Assembly: GCA_933207985.1 (NCBI GenBank)
Contig: OW240912.1
Location: forward strand, 250,845,522 to 250,909,521
Reading direction: 5' to 3'
DNA length: 64,000 bases
Source: Pelobates cultripes
Taxonomy: Eukaryota > Chordata > Amphibia > Anura > Pelobatidae
Shown here: piece after piece, positions 48,026-59,519 of the stretch
Layout: the number at the start of each line of letters is the position of its first letter
How positions within the stretch are numbered: position 1 is the first letter of the stretch
Translations under genes and position numbers: made by a program
The notes under the pieces: model-generated
What the model was told of the DNA's origin: nothing
The model's database searches: none
What the model saw: the letters and a program-made list of their open reading frames with translations, nothing else

Positions 48026-48130
48026 CTTTACTTTTACCTGTAATCTTGGCTCTAGGAGAGTTGCTTGAAGATGTGTAAACCAGAAGTCTGGCAGCAATTT
48101 AAATCAATTTATGTTTGAAAAGCAACCAAT
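48026..48130 (-). promoter_or_regulatory. AMEL: proposed amelogenin promoter and non-coding exon 1
   Basis: On the minus strand a reversed CCAAT box (ATTGG, 48,130-48,126) is followed by a TATA-like TTTAAAT (about 48,104-48,098). If transcription starts about 30 bases on, near 48,072, the ATTGG falls at about -54 to -58, where mouse amelogenin has a reversed CCAAT bound by NF-Y. A first exon would end at AAAG before GTAAG (48,026) or at ACAG before GTAAAA (48,038). The start site is inferred, not seen. Confidence 0.55.
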
Positions 48131-48459
48131 CATGTTTCAGAGGAGGTGAATCCAGTATTCTAAAGTGTCAGCACCTATCTTGTCCTATGAAATGAGTATG
48201 CTCTAGGATGTTTGTAAATGGAATCATATACTTTAATACAAATATCACGTTGAGTTTTGTTTTATGTTTTTAAATGCATTTGCCAAGGTCAGCCAGTGTG
48301 AACCTAGTAATTACTTACCACCTAATTAACAACACTTTTTGATGAGCTTAGTGTATTATGGTAAAGTGTTATTTCCATGAGACATAGATATGCAAATCTA
48401 AACACAAATTGAAGAACAACAGAAGAAAAGAAAAAGCTATCAAAAATATGCAATGGTTA
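48131..48459. other. sequence 5' of amelogenin
   Basis: AT-rich. No further element recognised. Enhancer content cannot be judged by eye. Confidence 0.4.
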
Positions 48460-49372
48460 GTACGTACCACAAGTGGTGTAAGGAAGGACAACCGGTGAAC
48501 CAGCATCAGGGTCCTAGGCGCCAAAGGCACGTACCGAGCGATGCACCAAAGGCTAACTGATGCACGTCCGGAGCAAAGGCTAGTGTGTCTTAGCCAACCA
48601 TACAGAAGAACTACTGTAGCGCTAATTGATGACAAACTTAATAGAAAGGCCATAACAGAATGGTACATTTCAGTTTGCTGCATCTGGGGCTGCGCAGCTG
48701 CAGACTGGTCATAGTCCACCACAGAAAATGCCCTTAATGGGGACATGAGCATCAGAACTGGCCATGGAGCAATGGAAGAAAGTTGCCATCTGATGAATTA
48801 TATTTAGATCAGTTTGATGACCAGGTGCATATGTATTGTATACCTGGGCAAGAGATGGCAGCAGGATGCACTATGGGAAGAAGGCAGGCCAGCAGAGGCC
48901 TGTTATGCTCTATCCAAAGTTTTGCTGGGAAACCTTGGGTCCTGGTATTCATGTGGATGTTACTTTGACACGTGCTACCTATCTAGAGATTGTTGCAGAC
49001 CACATAAAGCCTCTTTCAGCAGGAAAATGTACCTTGCCAAACTGCTAAAACCTTTCTGGAATGGTTTGAGTAACATGACAAAGAGTTTAAGGTGTTCATT
49101 TGGACTTCATATTTTCTAGATCTCAAACTGATTGAACATCTGTGGGATGTGCTGGAACAACCAATACAATCCATGGAGGCCTCACCTTGCAACTTGCACG
49201 ACTTAAAGTATCTGCTGCTACTGTGTTGGTTCCAAATACCACATGACACGTTCAGATGTCTTGTGGAGTACATGCCTCCATGCCTCGACACATCAGAGAC
49301 ATTTTGACAGCACAAGGGGGACCTACACAATATTAGGCAGGTGGCTTTAATGTTGGGGCTGATCAGTGTAGA
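48460..49372 (+). pseudogene. Tc1-like transposase relic
   Basis: Plus-strand remnants of a Tc1-type transposase are recognisable through frameshifts and stops: a CAGAACTGGCCATGGAGCAA region (EHQNW-T-MEQW type), GGATGCACTATGGGAAGAAG (GCTMGRRQ), TGTGGGATGTGCTGG (LWDVL, near the last catalytic acidic residue), and a C-terminal AAGGGGGACCTACACAATAT then TAG. The right terminus GGCTGATCAGTGTA ends at about 49,372. The left end is diverged. Minus-strand open frames of 127 residues across it are shadows. Confidence 0.8.
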
Positions 49373-49576
49373 GTTACTGATATTAAATGGTTCCTCCAAG
49401 AATCATGACCACTTCAGTGCTTTGAAATGGTCATGGTGCCTAGAGTCTGTATTGGTAGTGTTTGCTTTGATATAAAAATTAACCCCATAGCTGCTGGAGG
49501 TATAATGTTACCTCTGGAAGTGTCACAGGGCTGTCAAACCCAAGATTATTCAGTTTGTGCTTTCTATAAGTTACTA

Positions 49577-49757
49577 AAGGGTTTATTTGTCAAAGCGTAA
49601 TTTTGGAGAATTGACAAAAATTATTTACATTTTAGCCAGATATAGCTAAGTTATATAGCTGAGTAGGAGTGTTCTTCCATGTTGGCTATTCTGACTTCAG
49701 ACTTGCAATTCCCTTGTCAATTGTCCTGTGCTCTCAGTTTAGTGAATAAACCCCCTA
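49577..49757. mobile_element. diverged GTTATTCACTAAAGTGA-family element
   Basis: AGGGTTTATTTGTCAAAG at the left and CAGTTTAGTGAATAAACCCC at the right, roughly inverted, with a TTGACAA/TTGTCAA pair inside. Confidence 0.6.
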
Positions 49758-50257
49758 AACATTTTAGTAGAGTTTATGGATCACATTGTAAATTGAGGTG
49801 AGCTATAGAGCAGAGTTGGGATAGTTTTTTCTTCAGTTTAGTACTTAGTATCACAATTCATTTGAATTAACTCACTGTTCAGTTGAGCCTTTTAAAATGT
49901 ATGTTTATAACTTAACAATTGCAAAAAGTGCAGAATATTAGGAATATGATAAACATTTTTAGGATTTTAGTCTCTATCACAGCGTAAGCATGTGGAGGTC
50001 TGGCTGAATTTATTAACTGGCTTATTTTCAGAGAGCAAAATTGGATAAAACAAAGATGTTGACCAAAGAATTAGGCCAAATTATAAGTGTGGTGTGGGGC
50101 AACATCCAAACCATAATCTAGGCTTCTACAATTCTACATACTGTAACAGAACTCTGTCTGAACCTATCCGATATTAAACAACAATTTGAATACCTACTTA
50201 TTATGATTGTCAAAATGTATATTGTTTAAAACATCCCATTTACCTATTTACAGTAGT

Positions 50258-51450
50258 GAGCAACATTTTAGGCAGGTGTAAAGTAAGAATGATTTCAAAA
50301 ATAGAAAGGTTAATCATTTACTTTTATCAATTAACACAATACAAAATAAGTGAGAAAAGGAAAAAATCCCGAACAAATCAATATTAGGCGTGTCTACCTT
50401 TGGCCTTCAAAACAGCATCAATTCTAGGCACACTTGCACAAAGTCAAGGATTTTGTAGACATATAACCAGGTGTGTGATTAAGTACCAAGCAGGTGCTAA
50501 TAATCATATACCATATGTTCTAGACTAGCACAGTTCTTTGTTGGAAGGTCTGTGAAAACAGAAACACATACCTGCATATTTTATTATGTGTAATAACAGA
50601 AAATTACACCTTTTCATTGCATTAGATTATTGTTGCAGCCTGTATTTCACTACCGATTTGATCTGGATCCTTGGTCATTTTTATTGTCCCAAAATTATAC
50701 AACAAGATCACCTTAGATGCCAGGTGGGCTTCAGAAGACTGAGAACTGAGGCCCCATTCAAGAAGTGAAGGCAAAAATAGAGGACACCCATTTAATGGAC
50801 AAACTGATGGCTTTGGTTTACAACATTATGGTAGTTTTCATAAGGTGTGGAAACGTTGGGAGGCTTACACTGCTTGAAGAACAGGTTGGGAGATCTGGAG
50901 ATGTATCTTGTGGTGGGTTTTTCAATTCCCGATTTCTCTTTTTTGGTTATTACTTTTTCTTTCATCTTTTTATTTGATACACATTGCACACTCCACCAAA
51001 AACAAGTACAGTACACTTACAATAAAAATTATTGATATAGACCCAACATATTTCGCAGTGCTGTACAATAGGTAAACAACACAACATTTAATTCTAACAA
51101 AACACATATGACATATGGGAACAGTAGGTGAAACAAGTCCTTGCCGAAACAAGTTTACAATCTAAAGAAGCATGGCAGTTATTACAGGTATTCTCAAAAT
51201 CTTAATGTTACAGGATTATTGGCCCTGTTATCCACAGTTTGTAAAATTATGATACCCATTGGATCAGTGTTTTACACTGCCATTTTGCCTATTCACATAT
51301 AAAGAATGGAAAAAAAACCAAAAAACTGTGTGCTGGTGTACCTAAAATATCTAATACTGTTTTGAAGGCCATAGGTGGTCACACCAAATATCGATTTTTA
51401 TCCTGTTCTGTCACTTTGTATTTTGTTAATTCATAAAACTTCCTAAATCA
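50258..51450. mobile_element. Tc1/mariner remnant, both terminal regions
   Basis: The left end AGTGAGCAACATTTTAGGCA then CAGGTG and, inward, ACCTTTGGCCTTCAAAACAG. The right portion at about 51,345-51,440 reads CTGTTTTGAAGGCCATAGGT then GGTCACACCAAATATCGATT, a pattern familiar from Tc1/mariner elements with long subterminal repeats. The middle is unrecognisable except for 51,040-51,170, which looks like another inserted LINE tail (CAGTGCTGTACAATAGG). Confidence 0.55.
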
Positions 51451-52680
51451 TTTGCACTTTTACTGTATGTAAAACACTGAACTACTACCAATATCAAGAG
51501 AATCCCATGAAATCCTGGGCTGGGTCACTCAAGACATGCACAGAGCTGGTCTGAAGATGCACTGTTTGTAGTAGGTCCAAGCAGAGTCATCTCATCATGT
51601 GACTTCCACTCACAAGACTTCTGCTCTTCTTGACCGGATACTCTCTTCATGTACAGTCTTAACCTAACTATAGATTCCTTGAATAAGGTGTCCTTCCAAA
51701 ATTCATAATTTTTTAGAACATTTTTTGCACTTGGTTCTTTGTATACAGTTTGTAACACAGTGACCATGTTGGTATTATGGATGCATATTTTATCATTCAA
51801 TCAAATGTATTATCCTCCTGCTACCTTTCATATCATTGCACATTGGACAACCCCTGCCGGCACATGGACCGGGTAAGTACCATTACAACTATTTCCTGCC
51901 CTTCCTCCTATCCTTTGTACTTTGATATGGAAGAACAATAATAAATATGTATGAGTCTGAATGTCTGAAAGCAATTACTCTACTTGCTGACAATCTCAGT
52001 AATTTTAAAGGAATGCACATATTTTAGGAAGGTGTTATCCTGATGACAGGCCTATACAGTTCTCACACCATGACAGTCCTTACATATATTTCCTTGACTT
52101 ATATGTGAAAGTCAGCATGCATTCAGGAGAACTGAATACCAAGGTAAGTGCAAAGGTGGACTACCTTAAAGGCAATGCATCCTTTGCATACTAAGTCAAA
52201 CCTTCAACTTCTAGATTGGAAGCAGTGTGTGTTTGTGTGTGTATGTATTTAATAAGGGCATATTTCAAAAGCTTACATTTTTTAAGGACAATGATCAAAG
52301 AGCAGTCTAAATCATGAAAATAAAACACAGCTTTAATCTTGAGATGTGTTCATAATATGTTTTGACTCTGGTATCAATATGCCTGTTATTGCAAAATAAA
52401 ATTGTCTTCAACTCTCTCTATGGATCATTTTATATTTAGATACACATGTAGGGTAGGTATGAATATCCAAAATTCATATGTTCTTCCAGGACTTCAAAAA
52501 CATGGTTTCGAAATATGTTTCAAAAATGTTTAACTACATATGGTGTTCTGCAGATCCACTAGTTAAATCTATATAACTGAATGTCTTATATATGACATAA
52601 AAATAACCAATATACTGAATCATATAAGACAAGAGAAATCAGTATACCAAAAACATATACAGTAAATCAGCATAAACACT
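51451..52680. other. non-coding stretch
   Basis: A short TG microsatellite near 52,225. No gene recognised. Confidence 0.45.
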
Positions 52681-53070
52681 ATGCATAAACATAGTATAAT
52701 GTAATACAATGTGTATATAGGATTGCACTCACAAGATATTGGAGTATTAATGTGCATAACAGGTGCCCTCCCCACCCCCCCTTTATTTGGGGGCTATTAC
52801 CCTTCCTGGTGTCTCCAATACATTTGTCTCCAGAGGCACCCTCCAACAGAGTGGTAAGTCAAATACGCTTCTTTTATTAGAATGAATATACAAATAAGGT
52901 CCAACGCATTTCTTTCTTTCAGGGACTTCCTCAGGGACTAATTATTAAAAACAATGAAAACCGTAAAGTACAAAAATAGCCAATATGTAAACATAGCATA
53001 GTGTAATACAGTTTGTATATAGTAAATAGCGCTTATTTACTATATACACACTGTATTACATTGTGCTTAG
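52681..53070. repeat. dispersed repeat with 72-bp palindrome
   Basis: 52,995-53,066 is a near-perfect palindrome centred on AGCGCT (arms TGTAATACAGTTTGTATATA and TATATACACACTGTATTACA). A related arm also occurs at about 52,695-52,722. 52,905-52,945 (ACGCATTTCTTTCTTTCAGG, ACTTCCTCAGGGAC) matches the style of the fragment at 13,030. Confidence 0.65.
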
Positions 53071-53214
53071 TTCATTTATATTATAGGAAACAGCTGATTC
53101 CCTGTACATGTTTTGGTATACTGTTGTATTTAAAGAGACACTAACACATGGATACTAACACAGGAATCTAACACAGATAATCACACACCAGTTAAGTATT
53201 TCTACATTGGTGGT

Positions 53215-53880
53215 GGGATTAGTTTATATATGCTGTGCAGGGCTGTATTTACCACAAGCCAACAAGGCATTTGCCAAGGGCAGCACTTTCAGGGGGGGCG
53301 CCAAACAATACCACCCCATGCTCCCAAACAAATGCTTGTTTGCCTCAACCTGGGGCTGTCCTTCTTATGCCCCCCCTGAGGTGTTAAACTACTAATATTT
53401 TATCCAGGTGGCAAGGAAGTGCTGTCCTTCACTCTTCTTGCTCTCTCACACTCTGTGAGTGTAGCTGTCAGTGTGTGTCTGTGAGTGAGTGAAAGTGTGT
53501 GTCTGTCAGAGTGTGTCAAATCAGTTAGGATGGTATGTCTGTGAGTGTGTGTCAGTGTGTGTCAGTTTATGTGTATGAGAGTGTGAGTCTGTCAGTGAGT
53601 GGATGTGTCAGTGTGTGTGTCAGTGTGTGTGTTGGTTAAACTATGTGTGAGCCAATGACTAAGTGTGTGCCAATGACTGTGTATCTGCAATTGAGTGTAT
53701 GTCAGTGCATGTATCAATGAGGGCCTGTGTGTCAGTCAAAAAAGTGGCCTTGACACGAATTGGGGGGGACAAATTTAGATTTGGGGGGTGCCCGAATTTA
53801 GTTGTGCCTAGGGCAGCACAAATCCAAAATACATCACTGATGCTGTGGTGTATGTATGTATATATATATATATTAGACTA
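53215..53880. repeat. dispersed repeat with internal TG-rich minisatellite
   Basis: GCAGGGCTGTATTTACCACA then AGCCAACAAGGCATTTGCC at the left; GCCTAGGGCAGCACAAATCC at about 53,806-53,825; between them a GTGTGTCTGTGAGTGAGTG-type tandem block (53,440-53,725). An (AT) run follows at about 53,857-53,872. Short open frames here are artefacts. Confidence 0.7.
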
Positions 53881-54240
53881 AATCACTATATATGTTATTG
53901 TTGTACTAATAAATGAACTTTTTATCTTATATTAAATTTTTACCTGGAACCTCTCCACTACCAACACTGGAGAGCCAGAAGTAGGAACTCATGTTAGTTC
54001 TCTTGAGCTTAGTGCTGTATTGCAGGGCCCATATCATTTACTGAGAGCAACCAGTTGATACTCTAAGCCAACCTGTTATAAAGTTTTGATAAAACAAAGC
54101 TTTTTGCATAAAATTAATGTAACTCACGGTCGGTCGACAGCCAGTGGTAGGCTGAAGTAAGCAGATGCAGCAAACAGGCACCTGTGGACACTACTCCCAT
54201 GTTAAAGCTTCAACAATGGTTTAACACTAGACGGTAAAAG

Positions 54241-54309
54241 TTCCAGGGGACACTAGGCACCATAATAACTTAAAATGAAGTGGTCTCGATGCCCAGACTG
54301 CTTCTTTAA
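54241..54309. mobile_element. 70-bp TTAA-type hairpin element (diverged)
   Basis: AGGGGACACTAGGCACCATA, then GAAGTGGTCTCGATGCCCAG, then TTAA: the same plan as 20,160-20,229 with several substitutions and the left TTAA lost. Confidence 0.6.
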
Positions 54310-55104
54310 AAATAACAGTAGAGCAGAAGAAAAACAGCACAAAACAAATGTTTTGTACCAGGTCTCAAGAATTTCACTAGAAGAGCCAATTCATGCAAAA
54401 CATCAGCATCAGAGAGCTAGGAGTATGAACAGAACATGTTTGGGGTTGTCCCCTAAAGTGAATTTAACAAAGTCTTCTAAGAGTCCAAAACTGATATCCT
54501 GAAATAGACAAGCTGACGTATATCTTCACTGGAGCCTTGGAAAAGAAAGGCATGCAGTCTTAGTATAGATCCACTATGTACTGTTTAGATTGAGATATAA
54601 TGTAGACTTTACAGAAAGGAGACATTGTAGATCTGTGTCTGAAAGCAAAGGGAAAAAAAGGGTTATCCAGTGTGCTAAGACATAGTGGAGTTTGCAGGAT
54701 AAACGTTGGTACTGTTTCAGAAGACACCAGGCCACCTACAAAGCAAACATGAGTCATACAATTATACTAGTTCTTAGAGGAAAGAGTTAAAGTCGCATTA
54801 ACTTAAATACAGATTTCTTACAATCTAAATTCTTATTGGTTTCATACTTGGAACTTGCTTGTTTAATACTATACTTCAAACATCCAGAGCTCCCTAAAAA
54901 TGAGAAACACCAAGGGTAAAAAGAGTGGCAATGGTATGTATTCACCAACTAGTGAATGGCAGTAAATAGAAAACCAAATTACAGAACTGAGGCTGAAATA
55001 CACACGCTGTAATTGTAGTTACTTTCTATACTGGCTATTTTTGCCTAAAGTTTACAATTTTGTACTCAGTGCACTCATTTAGTAAATAATATGAAAGTAT
55101 TCAA
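54310..55104. other. non-coding stretch with possible short element
   Basis: About 54,935-55,095 has GTATTCACCAACTAGTGAAT at the left and CTGGCTATTTTTGCC with ATTTAGTAAAT at the right, perhaps a diverged GTTATTCACTAAAGTGA element. No gene recognised. Confidence 0.35.
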
Positions 55105-55124
55105 CCAGGAAAGGTACATTCAGA

Positions 55125-55204
55125 TTAACCCCTTAAGGAGCAAACTTCTGGAATAAAAGGGAATCATGACATGTCACACATGTCATGTGTCCTTAAGGGG
55201 TTAA
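55125..55204. mobile_element. 80-bp TTAACCCCTTAAGGA hairpin element
   Basis: Ends TTAACCCCTTAAGGAG and TCCTTAAGGGGTTAA are nearly perfect inverted repeats, with ACATGTCACACATGTCATGT palindromic in the middle. It interrupts a longer repeat (AACCAGGAAAGGTACATTCA before it, CCAGGTTTTCAATAACATCC after it). Confidence 0.85.
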
Positions 55205-57341
55205 CCAGGTTTTCAATAACATCCTGGTTACTATTACCCAATTTAATGGTAACCATTTTATCTACTTCAGAAAAATGAAGGGCTGAGTAAACACTGTTGG
55301 GATTTGATCCTGTGACCCAAAGGTTGAGTAGATTTTACACATTAGCCCACTGAACTATTTCACCAGCTTTTAAATTAGAGGGAGTTTAAAATCTCTAAAA
55401 TTGACTTTTGCTCATTACCATGCTGAATAATGTAAGTGATGTTGGAATAGGATATGTTGCCATATCCACCCCAAACTGACATGCTCTGGTAATATGGCAT
55501 TAGACATTTAGACAAATGATATATTCAAACAGTGAATACATTTTTAAAAGGACACTACATGCTGGTAGTAGTCCCTATTTTGAAAGCATTATAAAAATAC
55601 TGCCTTTTTTGTTATATAACCACACACATGCAGCAGCTAAGAGAATCTACAAATCAGGCTATGTTATATGATCTTATCCAATAAGTTTGCAAAGCAGGGG
55701 TTTATGTGATATGCCGTTCAGGACAGTATTAGCTCTATTCATCAACTTTTATCTAAGTTTAAAAATATTAAATGCTTGTAGCATATCCCGTTAAAAATAT
55801 AATAGAATTGCTTACTGACTTGATGCAATTATTAAGAGTATTCAAACGAGACACTATAATCAATCATACATTGTAACAGTCTCAACTGTGAGGACTGATT
55901 TATCGCTTATGTAAGTATTTTACACCTGTGTTAAAAGATAAACAATCGTGTTGTGGCATGCAACACCACTTGTTGATCAAGACAGCTACAAACCACTAAC
56001 AACTAGTTTTCTACCATCATACCCACAACTTGCATTATCATATTTTAAATAAACTTAAAAGAGAAGCCATCTCATACCTGTGGTCACGTAGTTCTGAGGC
56101 AGATACCCTCCACCCTTTATAGTTCTGTCTTCAATGAGTCCTAGTCTAGACAAGAGTTGGAAATAATTATTCTCAGAACTTTCTGTTAGCTCCACTGGAC
56201 TGCATGCAGTTGGGATTGGTAAAAACACAATGACATTTGTTTTTGCCAGTCGTAACAGAAATAGCGACGTCCAATAAACATTTTGGTCCCAGTTAGAGAA
56301 TTTTAAAATAATTAAGTAATGACTAGGTGTAATAGAAACGTGGGCATTGTTCAGTAGCCGTAAATAAAATGTCATGATAGTTGTGCTAACATCCTGATTT
56401 TTCTGAGTGACTTGAAAGGTATTTGCTCTTTGGAGATCACAAGATCAGGTCCCCCCAGCCCTCAGCCCCCAGTACAGCTGTAGCATTCTTATTTCTTTCT
56501 GTCTCTATTTTATATGAGGTTCCAACTCCATGTTGTTGAATCTTTAAAGGCCCTGGTATTTCCTATTTTATCAGAGATGGGGAAATATAAGAATAGTAAC
56601 TTTAACTATGCAAATGCTGCTGTTTCAGAAAACCAGGAAACATCCCAAAAGGCTCATTGATAGGACATTCAAATAACCTGAAGTTTACAAAGGCCTGGCA
56701 CAGTCATGATTTATATAATATCAGAATATTTTTGGGCCTTTCTTTGAATATATTTTAAGGCCAACAATCAAAATCATTATATTGATTATTTGATATACAA
56801 TTTGAAATCTAATGTCTGTAATATATGTTTTCTAAAAGGCATTGTCTTTTTTCCTGAAATCATCATCTGACTTATTCTAGATCTGTGTGTTTCTATGTGT
56901 ACATAGAACTTGACAAGATCTTTGCAAAAACTTTTGAAATTATTTTTTCAAAATATAGAACTGTCAAAAATATATTATATATAAAAACATATGTTAATAT
57001 ATCAAAATATTAAAATATTGTTGACTATATTAAAAAGTTTATCCAAAAATATTAAATTACTTGAAAATCTTATCCAAAAATATTAAACCAGGCCCATAGT
57101 GTTTTAAGTGATTGACAATAGAAGCACTCACATGTCCACTTGTCTCCTTATCATCTTACTAGCAGGCAGAAGTTCCTGGTATACAGCTCTCGGACAGAGT
57201 AAAGTTGTATGTAGTGAGTGCAGAAGAAAGGGGACATGCCACAGTGTTAGAGAAACCAAAGTCTGCATTACCTAAACTAATTTTATTGTCAGCCAGCCCG
57301 CACAAGTTTTATTGCCATACATCCCTCTTAAGCTTCCAAAC
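55205..57341. other. non-coding stretch with one open frame of unknown status
   Basis: 55,205-55,370 is the rest of the interrupted repeat. A minus-strand frame open from about 56,450 to 56,055 (106 residues from its first Met at 56,375) passes a GT-type donor (CCACAG then GTATGAG, about 56,084-56,078). It includes KFSNWDQNVYWTSLFLL but resembles no family I know. 57,025-57,095 holds TTAATATTGTTGG-family fragments. Confidence 0.35.
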
Positions 57342-57915
57342 TTAAAGGGACACTATAGTCACCAGAACAACTACAGCTTATTGTATTTGTTCTGGTAAGT
57401 AGAATCATTCCCTTCAGGCTTTTTGCATTAAACTCAGTCTTTTCAGAGAAAATAAGTCCACTAGCCACTCCTTAGATGGCTGCTAGATGTGCTTCCTGGG
57501 GCAGTACTGCCTAGTGTGCAGCACTGCCATTCAGTGTCTCCACCCTCTGCATGCAGACATTGAACTTTCCTCATAGAGATGCATTGATTCAATTTATCTT
57601 TATGAGGAGATGCTGATTGACAAGGGCTATGTTTGACTTGTGCTGGCTCTGTCCCTGATCTGCCTAGTTGACAGTCTCAGCCAATCTTATGGGGAAGCAT
57701 TGTAATTTGCTCAGACCACCACTTCTGATGATGCTCAGACCACCACTTCTGATGATGTCGGTTCAGGGGCAGAGCCAGCATCTGCAGACTTGAATACAAG
57801 TAAGATTTTACTATATTTAGGGAGGCAAGAGGGGGTTAGGGGGCTAGATGGTGGTTTTCACATAATAGGGTCAGAAATACATGATTGTGTTCCTGACCCT
57901 ATAGTGTTCCATTAA
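57342..57915. mobile_element. TTAA-flanked element with both ends intact
   Basis: TTAA then AGGGACACTATAGTCACCAG at the left; GACCCTATAGTGTTCCA then TTAA at the right. 574 bp. It contains a 26-bp tandem duplication (GCTCAGACCACCACTTCTGA twice, 57,708-57,757). The same subfamily as 35,589-36,143, in inverse orientation. Confidence 0.85.
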
Positions 57916-58094
57916 GCAAGAGTATGTGAAGAGTAGTTAGGGTCACCTTTCTTGGAAAAAAATACCAGCCTTAATCATTTGTATAATTAATTAGTTATGC
58001 GTGACATCACATGATGTAAATCACAAGAAGTGACATAAGAGAAAATTCTGTAAAATCACCAATAAATTACTCAGTTTGATTCTGCTGTATAGAT
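57916..58094. other. short AT-rich spacer
   Basis: Nothing recognised between the TTAA element and the minisatellite. Confidence 0.5.
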
Positions 58095-58915
58095 GAATTG
58101 CTCCCAGTGTCTCCCTGTCTCCCAGTGTCTCAGTCTCGCAAGTCACCCAGTGTCTTAGTGTCAGTGTCCCTATGTCGCCCAGTCCTATAGTCTCCCAGTG
58201 TCCCCATTTCTCAGTGTGTCCCCATGTCACTAGGATACTAGGGGACACTGGGAGACATGGGGACACAGAGACCAGGGGACACTGGGAGACATGGGGGCAC
58301 TTGTGAATACAGACATGGGGACACTGGGACACTAGGGACACAGAGATATGGGGACACAGAGACATGGGGACACTAAGACAATAGGGACATTGAGAGACAT
58401 GAGAACACAGACACTGCGAGACTAGGGGACACTGCGAGACTAGGGGACACTGCGAGACTAGGGGACACTTGTGGACCTAGACATGGGGACACTGGGAGAC
58501 ATGGGGACACAGACACCTGGAGACTTGGGGACACCTGGAGACACTGGGAGACTTAGGGACACTGACTGGGAGACATGGGGACACTGGGAGACATGGGGAC
58601 TCTGAGTCACTAGGGACACTGAGAGACATGGGGACACATACACTGGGAGACTAGGGGAAACTGGGAGCCATGTGGACACTGAGCCACTAGGGACACTGGC
58701 TGGGGGACTTGGAGACATGGGGACACTGTTTCCCTAGTGTCTCCATGTCCCAATGTCTCAGTGTCTCCCAATGTCCCTATGTCTCACAGTGTCCCCTAAT
58801 GTCTCAGTGTCCCCATGTTTTCCAGTGTCCACAAGTATCTCAGTGTCCCCAGGTCTCCCAGTGTCTGTGTCCCCATGTGTCCCCTAGTGTCTCAGTGTCC
58901 CCATGTCTCCCTGCT
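58095..58915. repeat. 18-bp-type minisatellite, copy 2, with two orientation switches
   Basis: 58,095-58,235 runs CCCAGTGTCTCCC on the plus strand. 58,236-58,728 runs the reverse complement (GGGACACTGGGAGACATGG). 58,729-58,915 returns to the first orientation. The hinge at about 58,203-58,250 matches the reverse complement of 505-555 at about 47 of 48 positions. Open frames on both strands are repeat artefacts. Confidence 0.9.
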
Positions 58916-59519
58916 GCCTTTCCCCCCATCCCTCACTTACTTGAGCTGCTGTCTGGACACTCTGTGCTGTGTTGCTGCTCCCCCACGGATCAGTAAGTAG
59001 TCGAGAGAGGCAGGGATATGCTGTAACTTCCTATCCCTGCCTTTCTCCACACACACAGTGACCCCTACTGGCTGGTGCAGGTATTGCAGAGTAATCTCCG
59101 TTTATACTGAGAAAAACACCTGCATTTGTATTGCCGGAATTACTGCAATACTGCATAGCCAGGCAGCCTCAAATACCGGCTGTGCCAGTAAAATACCAGT
59201 CAGGTGGCAAACCTAAAAGTAGTGTGTTTTTTTTTTTTTAATGGGCCTATTCCATGGGCCTGGGCCTGGGCCTGGGCCTGGAGCTGCAGCTCCATCAGCC
59301 CCTATGTTAATCCGGCCCTGACTTTACGGGCCAAATGCAGTATAGGCCAGCAGACCAATCTGGCAAAGTTCAAAACTGAAAAGGGAAAGCTCTATATTGT
59401 ACCCTGTAACTTTCCAACCCCCATAAAATTTGTACATAGGTGGTTCTGTTTTACTTGTGAGACATTGCTGGACAGAAATATGTGTATTTTAAGCAGTATA
59501 AAGCTAACAGTATTATGAT
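58916..59519. repeat. dispersed repeats between minisatellite and LINE
   Basis: A stem-loop at about 59,005-59,047 (GAGGCAGGGATA with TATCCCTGCCTTTC). Tandem GGGCCT hexamers at 59,256-59,280 followed by a GGAGCTGCAGCTCC palindrome. 59,335-59,519 is probably part of another repeat. No gene is supported. Confidence 0.55.

Noticed and set aside
48369..48752. 127-residue minus-strand frame
   Set aside because: Its upper part lies antisense to the Tc1-like relic on the plus strand and no domain is recognisable.
55270..55370. tRNA-like B-box (GGGATTTGATCCTG)
   Set aside because: No cloverleaf could be drawn; it is more likely part of an old SINE or LINE end.
58021..58996. Several 60-114-residue frames
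   Set aside because: They are products of the inverted minisatellite.
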